From Fibrobacter sp. UWB2 (GTDB lineage Bacteria; Fibrobacterota; Fibrobacteria; Fibrobacterales; Fibrobacteraceae): a stretch of 64,000 nt of DNA. The notes beneath the pieces are model-generated. The model did no database searches, was not told the origin of the DNA, and saw nothing but the letters and a program-made list of their open reading frames with translations. The position numbers and the translations under genes were made by a program. This document shows, in pieces, positions 1 through 7,134 of the stretch (within the stretch, counting starts at the first letter, position 1; each line of letters opens with the position of its first letter). Location: the NCBI RefSeq assembly GCF_002210425.1, contig NZ_MWQK01000001.1, forward strand, positions 186,001-250,000, given 5' to 3'.

Positions 1-576
1 AAGCGTTGCGGAATTCGTCTTCTTGATGTTGCCTTTGACCTTTTGGTAAATGCCGTGGAAATCTTCGTAGTAGTCGAAAATTTCGAGAGCCTGTTCCTTG
101 AGGTACTTGTTGCCAAACCAAATCGGCGGGATAAAGCCGGAGGGCTTGCCGTTGCCGTGAGCCTTCCACAGCGCGAGGCTGCGCTTGAGAAGAGCCTGCG
201 TGAAGCGTTCGTCAATACCTGCAAATTCGGCTTCGTTGTTCGAAACGAGGAGCGCGAGCTTGCCTGCAATGCTACGGTTCAGCGAAAGGTCTGCGCGGTG
301 GCGTGCACCGTGGAGCATAATTTCGTAGCCTTCCTTGACAAACTTGTCGAGTTCTTCGCGGAACTGTTCGGCTTCGGATTCCGGGGCTGCACCAAAAGCG
401 GGGATGACTGCAATGCTGATGGGGGAGCCTGCCGCTTCTGCAAGCTTTCTAATCTGGACGGATGCCTTCTTGAAGTTGTTCACGCTAAAGCTGTGGTAGC
501 AAAGGATGAACTTCTTCTTCTTTTGGAAGGTCGCTTCGGCCGCTTGGATGTCGGCGATATCTTTATTCTGTTCCAT
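1..576 (-). CDS. Polysaccharide-deacetylase-like protein (DUF2334 type), C-terminus outside window
   Basis: Reading leftwards from an ATG at 576, an open frame of 192 codons runs off the window edge. The protein begins MEQNKDIADIQAAEATF, then FILCYHSFS, AVIPAF, MLHGARHR and PSGFIPPIWFGN. This pattern of an early His motif, a His-x-x-x-His stretch and a late P-P-x-W block resembles DUF2334, a branch of the polysaccharide deacetylase superfamily. No signal peptide is visible, so it is probably cytoplasmic. It is the third gene of an operon led by fabF, 3 nt after a small membrane protein gene. Substrate unknown. The family call is from recognition of motifs only. Confidence 0.6.
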   Translation of the reverse strand, partial: MEQNKDIADIQAAEATFQKKKKFILCYHSFSVNNFKKASVQIRKLAEAAGSPISIAVIPAFGAAPESEAEQFREELDKFVKEGYEIMLHGARHRADLSLNRSIAGKLALLVSNNEAEFAGIDERFTQALLKRSLALWKAHGNGKPSGFIPPIWFGNKYLKEQALEIFDYYEDFHGIYQKVKGNIKKTNSATL

Positions 577-579
577 AAG

Positions 580-711
580 CTACTCTTGTTCTTTAGATTT
601 TGTGGAAACTTCTTCTTCCAACTTCTGCGAAATGAAGAGGTGGTAGAAAAAGAACAATACTGCGCTGCAGATAGTTGCTTTAACCCAGGATTTAAAAAGC
701 CAATCAGACAT
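580..711 (-). CDS. Small single-pass membrane protein, 43 aa
   Basis: A 43-residue protein starting MSDWLFKSWVKATICSAV. Residues 11-28 form one hydrophobic helix and the tail is charged (KLEEEVSTKSKEQE). The ATG at 711 has a strong SD, AAGGAG, about 7 nt upstream. A longer frame upstream of this ATG would run back inside fabF and was not used. It lies 13 nt after fabF and 3 nt before the deacetylase-like gene, so the three are very likely cotranscribed. Function unknown; it may anchor or assist its neighbours at the membrane, which is inference. Confidence 0.75.
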   Translation of the reverse strand: MSDWLFKSWVKATICSAVLFFFYHLFISQKLEEEVSTKSKEQE

Positions 712-724
712 AGCGGCTCCTTTG

Positions 725-1978
725 TTAATCTTTAAACTTTTTGATGACGACGATACCGTTGTGACCGCCAAAGCCAAGCGAGGCAGACACTGCAACATCG
801 ATGTTCCCTTCAACGCCCTTGTGCGGAACGTAGTCGAGATCGCATTCTGCGTCCGGGTTGTCGAGGTTGATGGTGGCGGGGTAGAACGAATCGCGGATGG
901 CAAGCGTGCTAATCATCGCTTCGATAACGCCTGCTGCACCGACGCAGTGGCCGGTCATGCTCTTGGTGCTAGAGACTTTGATCTTGTAGGCGTGTTCGCC
1001 GAGAGCAATTTTCAGCATCTGCGTTTCGGTGAGGTCGTTCAGGTGCGTCGAGGTGCCATGGGCGTTGTAGTAGTCCACATCCGTCGGGGCGATGCCCGCA
1101 TCCTTCATAGCCTTGATCATTGCCTTGGCGCAAGTTTCTCCACCCGGGCGCGGGCTTGTAATGTGGTAAGCATCGGCAGAAGAACCGTAACCGGCGACTT
1201 CGGCGTAAATCTTTGCACCGCGGGCCTTGGCGTGTTCGAGTTCTTCGAGCACGAGGATGGCTCCGGCTTCACCCATGACAAAACCGCTGCGGTCCTTGTC
1301 GAACGGGCGGGAAGCCTTTTCCGGGGCGTCGTTGAACTTGTCGGTGAGGGCGTGCATGCCCGCAAAGCTCTTGATGGAGTAGTCCGTGATGGCGCTTTCG
1401 GAACCGCCGGCGAGGCAGACGTCAAGCCTGCCCGAGCGGACGGCGTCAAGGGCAACGCCGATGGCGTCCGTGCCGGAGGCACAGGCGGTGCAGACTGTCC
1501 AGGCAGAGCCTGTGATGCCAAGAGCGATGGATACGTTGGCGCATGCTTCGTTTGCAATCAGTTCGGGCATAGCGAGTGGCGAGACGCGGCGGCGGCCACC
1601 TTCGAGGTACTTGCAGTAAGTTTCTTCAACAACGTCCATGCCGGCAAGGCCGTTACCAGCGACAATACCAGTCGTGTCGGCGGCGATTTCTTCCTTCGTT
1701 AAGCTTGCGTCCTTGACCGCTTCGTTAGCGGCGGCGACGAGAAACTGCGTGAAGCGGGCCATGCGGCGGGCTTCCTTCGGGTCGATGCCATGTTCTTCGG
1801 GCTTAAAATCTTTGACTTCTGCCGCAATTTTCACCGGGCAGTTCGTAGCATCGAACAAAGTGATCGGGCCGATGCCACACTTGCCTGCCTTGATGGCGTT
1901 CCAAAGCTCGGGGGCGGACTTGCCTACGGGGGTCACCGCACCCATACCAGTAATAACAACTCTTCTTCTATTCATCAT
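725..1978 (-). CDS. fabF: Beta-ketoacyl-ACP synthase II
   Basis: Condensing enzyme of type II fatty acid synthesis: joins malonyl-ACP to an acyl-ACP in the cytoplasm. The 417-residue length is typical. The start MMNRRRVVITGMGAVTPVG is classic FabF. The catalytic triad is present: Cys166 in TACASGTDA, His in NAHGTSTHLND and His in TGHCVGAAG. It heads the three-gene operon at the left edge. It is distinct from the two pigment-cluster ketosynthases at 26.4 and 28.8 kb. There is no SD before the ATG; a TATCTTAG element sits 6 nt upstream, suggesting a leaderless mRNA. The second Met (1975) is an alternative start. Confidence 0.93.
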   Translation of the reverse strand: MMNRRRVVITGMGAVTPVGKSAPELWNAIKAGKCGIGPITLFDATNCPVKIAAEVKDFKPEEHGIDPKEARRMARFTQFLVAAANEAVKDASLTKEEIAADTTGIVAGNGLAGMDVVEETYCKYLEGGRRRVSPLAMPELIANEACANVSIALGITGSAWTVCTACASGTDAIGVALDAVRSGRLDVCLAGGSESAITDYSIKSFAGMHALTDKFNDAPEKASRPFDKDRSGFVMGEAGAILVLEELEHAKARGAKIYAEVAGYGSSADAYHITSPRPGGETCAKAMIKAMKDAGIAPTDVDYYNAHGTSTHLNDLTETQMLKIALGEHAYKIKVSSTKSMTGHCVGAAGVIEAMISTLAIRDSFYPATINLDNPDAECDLDYVPHKGVEGNIDVAVSASLGFGGHNGIVVIKKFKD

Positions 1979-1984
1979 ATAGAA

Positions 1985-1992
1985 CTAAGATA
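1985..1992 (-). promoter_or_regulatory. TAnnTTTG-like promoter element of fabF
   Basis: TATCTTAG on the minus strand ends 6 nt before the fabF ATG, and no SD is present. It matches the Bacteroidota -7 element TAnnTTTG in six of eight positions counting the two free ones. Confidence 0.45.
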
Positions 1993-2167
1993 GTATTTTT
2001 GGAATCGTAAAGGTAACTATATACTAGTGTAATGGGGTGTATTGGTGTTTTTTACCAAAAATAGGTCATTTTGTAATTTTTTTGGAATTTTCTAAAAAAT
2101 ACTGTTCTTTTGTTTTCTTTTTTTTTATTTTAAGAACAAACTTATACACCATACAAAGGAAACTAAT

Positions 2168-2530
2168 ATGAACAAAATTATTCTTGGAGCCGTGATTGCC
2201 GCTGCCGCTCTTTTCGCTGCTTGCGAAATGACGTCGTCTTCGGATTCCACTACTTCTAATCTCGCGTCTTGCGATATCAAGGGCAATTTGCTTGGCCTTG
2301 AAATCCATTCTTGCGTAGAATCTGAGAATACTGCTTATATAAATAGCCAGTGTGCCGATGCAAATGAAGAAGCGACTCAAGCTGGTGAAGGTACTGCTGT
2401 CATTGGCACAAAGTGCCCTGCAGGTGCTAAGAAAACTTGCGAAGTCACTCAGAAAGGTGTAACCGCTACGGTCTATATGTATGATAATCTTACGGCCATG
2501 GGTGACTGCGATGGCATTGAATTGGATTAA
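2168..2530 (+). CDS. Small secreted lipoprotein, 120 aa
   Basis: Starts MNKIILGAVIAAAALFAACEMTS: a signal peptide ending in the lipobox L-F-A-A-C, so a lipid-anchored envelope protein. A Ser/Thr-rich linker follows. The mature part holds several further cysteines (for example LASCDIKG, HSCVES, KCPAGAKKTCEV) that could form disulfides. An AAGGAAACTAAT stretch gives an SD before the ATG. No family recognised. It stands alone between fabF, which is transcribed away from it, and a radical SAM gene, and is followed by its own terminator hairpin. Confidence 0.8.
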   Translation: MNKIILGAVIAAAALFAACEMTSSSDSTTSNLASCDIKGNLLGLEIHSCVESENTAYINSQCADANEEATQAGEGTAVIGTKCPAGAKKTCEVTQKGVTATVYMYDNLTAMGDCDGIELD

Positions 2531-2558
2531 TGCCAAATCATAAATAGAATATCAATTT

Positions 2559-2584
2559 GCTCGGCTTTCAAGCCGGGCATTTTC
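2559..2584 (+). terminator. Terminator of the 2168-2530 lipoprotein gene
   Basis: Inverted repeat GCTCGGCTT / AAGCCGGGC (one G-U pair, very short loop) followed by ATTTTC. Its T-tract runs straight into the promoter element at 2585. Confidence 0.7.
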
Positions 2585-2592
2585 TATATTTG
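2585..2592 (+). promoter_or_regulatory. Promoter element TATATTTG before the radical SAM gene
   Basis: Exact match to the Bacteroidota -7 consensus TAnnTTTG. It directly follows the T-tract of the preceding terminator and lies 35 nt before the preferred start of the radical SAM gene. Confidence 0.5.
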
Positions 2593-2627
2593 CAGGTGAA
2601 AAAAATATTTTGAATGAGGTCTATGGC

Positions 2628-3620
2628 ATGATCGTCTCTTGGATGACAACTAATAAATGTAACTTGACGTGCAAACACTGCTACCAGGACGCAGGCGAAA
2701 ACAAGTCGGCAGAACTCACGACATCAGAAGCGCTCAAGCTCATCGACGAGATTGCGAAAGCCGGATTCAAGATCATGATTTTTAGCGGTGGCGAGCCGAT
2801 GACGCGCCCGGATATCGTGGAACTTGTGGCTCATGCCCGCGAACGTGGGCTCCGCCCGGTGTTTGGCACGAACGGAACGCTCATTACGCACGATTTGGCA
2901 TTCAAGCTCAAGGAAGCAGGTGCTATGGCCATGGGTATCAGCGTTGATAGCATTGACCCCAAGCGCCATAACGATTTCCGCGGCCTTCCGAATGCCTTTG
3001 AACTCACGTTGATGGGTATCGAAAATTGCAAGGCTGCAGGCCTCCCGTTCCAGATTCACACGACTATCATGGACTGGAACCAGAACGAAATCTTCGACAT
3101 CATGGACTGGGTCAAGGAAATCGGTGCCGTGAACCACCAGATTTTCTTCCTCATTCCGGTGGGTCGAGGCAAGGAAATCGAAGGTCATGCGCTCCGCGTT
3201 GCCGAATATGAAGGTCTCCTCCGCAAAATTATGGAAAAGAGCCGCACGCTCGGAATCCCGGTGAAGCCCACATGCGCTCCGCAGTTCCTCCGTATCGCAG
3301 ACCAGCTCGATATCAAGACTCGTTATAGCCGTGGTTGCCTTGCTGGCCTCGACTACTGCATCGTAAGCCCGATCGGCAAGGTTCGCCCCTGCGCTTACAT
3401 GATGGAAGAAGCGGGCGATGTTCACGATACGCCGTTTGACGAAATCTGGGCGAATGCCGAAATCTTCAAGCAGTTGCGTACAAAGGCTTACAAGGGCGCC
3501 TGTTCCAAGTGCAAGTTCAATGACCGCTGTGGCGGCTGCCGTGCCCGTGCAGCTTACTACCATGATGGCGACTACATGCAAGAAGATAGCTACTGCGCCT
3601 ACGGAAGAGGAATAAAGTAG
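2628..3620 (+). CDS. Radical SAM/SPASM protein, AhbD/NirJ-like
   Basis: Radical SAM enzyme of 330 aa. The cluster motif CNLTCKHCYQ (C-x3-C-x2-C) is near the N-terminus, followed by SGGEP and GTNGT. A C-terminal SPASM region carries RGCLAGLDYCIVSP, VRPCAYM and CSKCKFNDRCGGCRARA, for extra Fe-S clusters. The C-terminal pattern is that of the AhbC/AhbD/NirJ group, which modifies haem precursors; peptide-modifying SPASM enzymes are a second option. No peptide precursor or siroheme gene is adjacent. The ATG at 2628 is preferred because GAGGT lies 7 nt upstream; a TTG at 2610 would add six residues. Confidence 0.72.
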   Translation: MIVSWMTTNKCNLTCKHCYQDAGENKSAELTTSEALKLIDEIAKAGFKIMIFSGGEPMTRPDIVELVAHARERGLRPVFGTNGTLITHDLAFKLKEAGAMAMGISVDSIDPKRHNDFRGLPNAFELTLMGIENCKAAGLPFQIHTTIMDWNQNEIFDIMDWVKEIGAVNHQIFFLIPVGRGKEIEGHALRVAEYEGLLRKIMEKSRTLGIPVKPTCAPQFLRIADQLDIKTRYSRGCLAGLDYCIVSPIGKVRPCAYMMEEAGDVHDTPFDEIWANAEIFKQLRTKAYKGACSKCKFNDRCGGCRARAAYYHDGDYMQEDSYCAYGRGIK

Positions 3621-3643
3621 ACTGAGTCATCCTGGAGACATAT

Positions 3644-4090
3644 ATGTCCGTGTTTATCATTATGGTAGTCTTAGGTGTTGTCATAAATATATGGCTTGGC
3701 CTAAAGACTTATAGTGAAAGAGAAAATGTTCAATGGAAAATATGTTTGTGGATGATTCCTGTCGTCTTGGTTATTGTGTTTGCCGATTACTTTTTGGTGG
3801 GCGAAACCAATGATTTTAGTGCTTCAAATTTATTTTGTTGGTTAGGCTTATCGTTGTTATGTTGGTTGATTCTAAGTTTTGTTATTGTTTTCTGGTGCTC
3901 ACAATATCGCAGAACAAATACTCAGAAAGAAATAGACGAAAATATCGATGACGTTTTTGATATGGCGATGCGTGTTGGCAAGGAAAATCGGGAAGGAAAG
4001 AATGTTTCGATGGAATTGGCCGAATACGAACAAAAAGTGAACGATTTAGAAGAAAATGACTATATGAAACATCATAAATTTGGTGAGTAA
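3644..4090 (+). CDS. Membrane protein, 148 aa, unknown function
   Basis: Three hydrophobic segments (about residues 2-20, 30-52 and 62-86) are followed by a charged, probably cytoplasmic helical tail from residue 87 (RRTNTQKEIDENIDDV). The DNA is clearly more AT-rich than its neighbours, hinting at a fast-evolving or acquired gene. It starts 23 nt after the radical SAM gene (SD CTGGAGA) and ends 6 nt before tadA, so it probably belongs to the same transcript. No family recognised. Confidence 0.7.
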   Translation: MSVFIIMVVLGVVINIWLGLKTYSERENVQWKICLWMIPVVLVIVFADYFLVGETNDFSASNLFCWLGLSLLCWLILSFVIVFWCSQYRRTNTQKEIDENIDDVFDMAMRVGKENREGKNVSMELAEYEQKVNDLEENDYMKHHKFGE

Positions 4091-4096
4091 TAAAAC

Positions 4097-4618
4097 ATGA
4101 ACAACGTAACCGATAACGCCACTAATCCCTCGTCTGATGATGTTCGTTTCATGCGTATGGCGCTTCGCCAGGCGCAGATTGCTTTTGACATGAAGGAAAT
4201 CCCCATCGGTTGCGTGATTGTGAAAGACGGAGTCGTGATAGGGAAGGGCTACAATCAGGTCGAACAGCTCAAGGACGCGACGGCTCATGCCGAAATTATC
4301 GCTATTGGCACGGCTGCAAGCACGCTTGACAATTGGCGCTTGGACGGCTGCACGCTTTATGTGACGCTTGAACCATGCCCTATGTGCGCAGGAGCCATTC
4401 TCAATAGCCGTGTTTCCCGCATTGTTTACGGTTCTCCGGATTCACGTTTTGGCGGTTGCGGTACCACCATCGACGTCATTACCGGCAACGCCCTCAAGCG
4501 CGCCGTTGAAGTCACGGGTGGCATTCTCGCAGACGAATGCCTCGGCCTTTTGAAAGGCTTTTTCCAGCAGATGCGCCTCGAAAAAGGCGATACTGGCGCA
4601 AAACCACCTACTCCGTAA
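4097..4618 (+). CDS. tadA: tRNA(Arg) adenosine-34 deaminase
   Basis: Deaminates the wobble adenosine of tRNA-Arg(ACG) to inosine. The zinc-site motifs of the cytidine/deoxycytidylate deaminase fold are intact: His64-Ala-Glu66 in ATAHAEIIA and PCPMC at 93-97. The helix motif RFMRMALRQAQIA fits TadA. Length is 173 aa, slightly over the E. coli form because of a short N-terminal extension. It lies 6 nt after the membrane protein gene and 23 nt before the motor operon. Confidence 0.93.
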   Translation: MNNVTDNATNPSSDDVRFMRMALRQAQIAFDMKEIPIGCVIVKDGVVIGKGYNQVEQLKDATAHAEIIAIGTAASTLDNWRLDGCTLYVTLEPCPMCAGAILNSRVSRIVYGSPDSRFGGCGTTIDVITGNALKRAVEVTGGILADECLGLLKGFFQQMRLEKGDTGAKPPTP

Positions 4619-4629
4619 TATTTTTTACT

Positions 4630-4637
4630 TAAATTTA
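4630..4637 (+). promoter_or_regulatory. Promoter element TAAATTTA before the six-gene motor operon
   Basis: TAAATTTA, preceded by a T-run, ends 4 nt before the ATG at 4642. No usable SD lies upstream, so the operon may begin with a leaderless mRNA. Confidence 0.45.
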
Positions 4638-4641
4638 AGGC

Positions 4642-5481
4642 ATGAATTTTACCAAGTTTAGCGCTATTTCTGCGCTCTCTATTGCTCTTTTTTGCCTTTG
4701 TTCCTGCGAACGGAACGAAATTCATCTTGCTTTTAATACGCAGACCGTCTCTCCGCAGTCGTTTGTGCTTGAATCGACTTTGAATGCGAGCTTGCCTGGC
4801 GATTCTGCCAACGAGCCTGAATCCATGCGCACGCACGTGAGCATCCGTAGCACCATGAGCCTCCTCATGTCGTATGACGATGGTTCCGGCCGCTTCGAAA
4901 TGAAAATCGATTCCGTCGATTACACGAGTGACAAGCGCTCCGTCGATGAATTCCGCAATATCGAAAAGTATTTATCCATTCAGAATTTCCAGTTCAAGCT
5001 TGACCACGATGGCGTCATCACCGATCCGAACATCGAAAACGCTCTTGATATGCCTTCCGAAGATGAACTGAACCTGATTCCGCTCTTCCTCAAGGCTCAG
5101 CCGCTTCTTCCCGAAAAACCGGTCAAGCTCGGCGAAACGTGGGAACGCCAGATGCCGATCTTTGGCAAGGGCAACAGCACGACGACCGTCTATAAGACCT
5201 TTACGCTCATGGATGTTTACCTGCAGGACGGTGTCCGCATGGCCAAAATCCACATGGGTATGAAATACCTTGAACTCCCGGACACGACTTCGAATTTACA
5301 GCTGAAGAGCAATGACTACGTGATTGGCGATGGTGACGTCCTTTTCGATGTCACGCATGGTACGCTTTCTTCTGCCGAAATGAACATTGTGGCTAAGCTC
5401 GACGTATTTGACCTCGTTGCAGGTGATACTCTCCCGAGCATGAATGTCAACCAGAAAATCACCTTGAGGAACATTCAATAA
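4642..5481 (+). CDS. Lipoprotein, first gene of the motor operon
   Basis: 279 aa with a signal peptide and lipobox L-C-S-C (Cys about 22), so anchored in the inner or outer membrane facing the periplasm. The mature part is beta-rich and non-repetitive, with MSLLMSYDDGSGRFEMKID, KPVKLGETWERQMP and LTLMDVYLQDG-like strands. It recalls the DUF6263 type of lipoproteins, but that is a weak impression. It starts a run of six genes with gaps of 2, 9, 7, 5 and -1 nt, so it should be made together with the proton-channel pair. A role as periplasmic partner of the motor is inference. Confidence 0.75.
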   Translation: MNFTKFSAISALSIALFCLCSCERNEIHLAFNTQTVSPQSFVLESTLNASLPGDSANEPESMRTHVSIRSTMSLLMSYDDGSGRFEMKIDSVDYTSDKRSVDEFRNIEKYLSIQNFQFKLDHDGVITDPNIENALDMPSEDELNLIPLFLKAQPLLPEKPVKLGETWERQMPIFGKGNSTTTVYKTFTLMDVYLQDGVRMAKIHMGMKYLELPDTTSNLQLKSNDYVIGDGDVLFDVTHGTLSSAEMNIVAKLDVFDLVAGDTLPSMNVNQKITLRNIQ

Positions 5482-5483
5482 TT

Positions 5484-6200
5484 ATGAAAAATCTCATCTG
5501 TTCCTCTGTCATTGCGATTGCGACGATTGCTAGTGTGGCTGTCGCTTCGGGTATGCCTTTCCCGTCTGCGGAAAATGGTAAGGTGCTTTTACAGGCAAAA
5601 GATAGCCCTTACGTGCTCGAACAGGGCGTGGTTGTTGGTGCTGCTGATACGCTCGTCATTGAACCGGGCGTGACCGTCTTGATGGGCGAGTTTGCAAAGC
5701 TCATGATCCAGGGCTCGGTCAAAATTGCGGGTACGAACGATAAGCCTGTTATTTTTAGCGGTGCCGATTCTGTGGCAAACTGGAATGGTTTCCATATCAT
5801 GTCCAGCGCGGGTCCTTTTGAAATCAAGAACTTGACCGTCGAGAATGCGTTCCGCAATACGATTTTCCGTTCTAGCGGTACACTCGAAAATGTCAATTTC
5901 TTCAATAACTATTACGGCCTTTGGGTCGATGAAAGCCCCAATGTGACGCTTTCCCATTGCACGTTTGCTCATAACCGTTATGCCTTGTCTGTGAGGGCCG
6001 GTCGTGTCATTTCGAATGGGACGAGTGTCTCCGAAAACGTCTATGGTCTTTATCTTGAGACGGATGGCAAGCTCGATGGCGATACGGACTTGATTCGCAA
6101 CAACCAGGAATCTGATATCCGCAGTGAAGCCGCCGATTTGAAGACGAGTAAAAAGCGCGTCCGCCGCAACGTGTGGCACAACATCGAAGCGCGTTTCTAA
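5484..6200 (+). CDS. Secreted right-handed beta-helix protein
   Basis: 238 aa. The signal peptide (MKNLICSSVIAIATIASVAVASG) has no lipobox, so the product is periplasmic or exported. The body shows short beta-helix rungs: DTLVIEPGVTVLMG, KLMIQGSVKIAGT, PFEIKNLTVENAF, GTLENVNFFNNYYG, NVTLSHCTFAHNR. These match Pfam-type parallel beta-helix repeats of polysaccharide-binding or structural proteins. The end is basic (KTSKKRVRRN). It lies 2 nt after the lipoprotein and 9 nt before the next gene. A surface or cell-wall-binding role is likely but unproved. Confidence 0.8.
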   Translation: MKNLICSSVIAIATIASVAVASGMPFPSAENGKVLLQAKDSPYVLEQGVVVGAADTLVIEPGVTVLMGEFAKLMIQGSVKIAGTNDKPVIFSGADSVANWNGFHIMSSAGPFEIKNLTVENAFRNTIFRSSGTLENVNFFNNYYGLWVDESPNVTLSHCTFAHNRYALSVRAGRVISNGTSVSENVYGLYLETDGKLDGDTDLIRNNQESDIRSEAADLKTSKKRVRRNVWHNIEARF

Positions 6201-6209
6201 GAGGTAGTC

Positions 6210-7127
6210 GTGGAAGAAGCTTTCCGTAGAGCCATACGTAAGATGACAGGGGCAAGCGTACGCTTGGCCGTGCGTCCGAATCGCTCGGCTATTGTCGCGA
6301 CGCTTTCTCAGTCCATGATGGTCACGTGGTCGATTGCGCTCTTTGAACATCTTGATGCCATGCTCAACAATCCGGAAGCAAACGTCGGCAGTTCCGAGCT
6401 CATCTCGTACAGCGAGTCTGCCTGGAAACTTTGCGAATCGGGCTTCCCGCAAATCTTCAAGGATTGCGAAAAACTTTATAGCGAGTTCCGTGCGAAGTGG
6501 ATCCAGCGCTTCTCGACAGATGAAGTCTTGCGACTCTTGCTTGAAGGCGGAGACTTTTTGGTCCATGATGAAGAAAAGGGCTGGGCACTCACGGTCAAGA
6601 ACAACAAGCAGGACATCAACAACTTTTATTCGGCAACAATCCACTTGCTCGTAAGCGATGCCGAACCGTTGTTTGTGCGTATGCATGGCCGCGTGATGCA
6701 GTTGCAAGAAAAACTCTGCAAGTACTGGCTTTCAGAAAGTGCGGTGGACCCGGTGTCGAAGCTTTTGCCGTGCCTCGAAGCCTCTCTTCGCGAAAAAGAA
6801 AACGCGATGGTGGTCTCGCTCCGTTCGTCCTTGAACTCGCTTGCGAAAAAGCGTTTTGCGGCGGCATTTGCCTCTAAAGGACCGGTCCGTTACTATTCGT
6901 CCGCGATGTCCTGTGCCCGCAATGTGGGCCGCTACTGGAACCCGCATTACGCATACGAAAACTGCTTCCTTGCGTTTACGGATGATTTTTGTGATTACGC
7001 CCAGGGGCTTACGACTCAGGTTATCGAATGGTACCAGAGCAAATGGTCCCTTTTCCTTCGCGGGTTCTCTCGCGGTCAGTTGAACTTGTTTGAAACAGTC
7101 GCTCCTTATCAAGCGCAGAATGTGTAG
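6210..7127 (+). CDS. Unrecognised helical protein of the motor operon, 305 aa
   Basis: No signal peptide or clear membrane helix, and mostly predicted helix with many aromatic and charged residues (for example VRYYSSAMSCARNVGRYW and TQVIEWYQSKWSLF). GTG start at 6210 with SD GAGG 5 nt upstream. It ends 7 nt before the MotA/ExbB-type gene. No family recognised. Position immediately before the channel gene, and a cytoplasmic character, make it a possible binding partner of the channel's long tail; this is inference. It does not look like ZorC, ZorD or ZorE (no helicase or nuclease motif seen). Confidence 0.72.
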   Translation: MEEAFRRAIRKMTGASVRLAVRPNRSAIVATLSQSMMVTWSIALFEHLDAMLNNPEANVGSSELISYSESAWKLCESGFPQIFKDCEKLYSEFRAKWIQRFSTDEVLRLLLEGGDFLVHDEEKGWALTVKNNKQDINNFYSATIHLLVSDAEPLFVRMHGRVMQLQEKLCKYWLSESAVDPVSKLLPCLEASLREKENAMVVSLRSSLNSLAKKRFAAAFASKGPVRYYSSAMSCARNVGRYWNPHYAYENCFLAFTDDFCDYAQGLTTQVIEWYQSKWSLFLRGFSRGQLNLFETVAPYQAQNV

Positions 7128-7134
7128 GTAAAAA

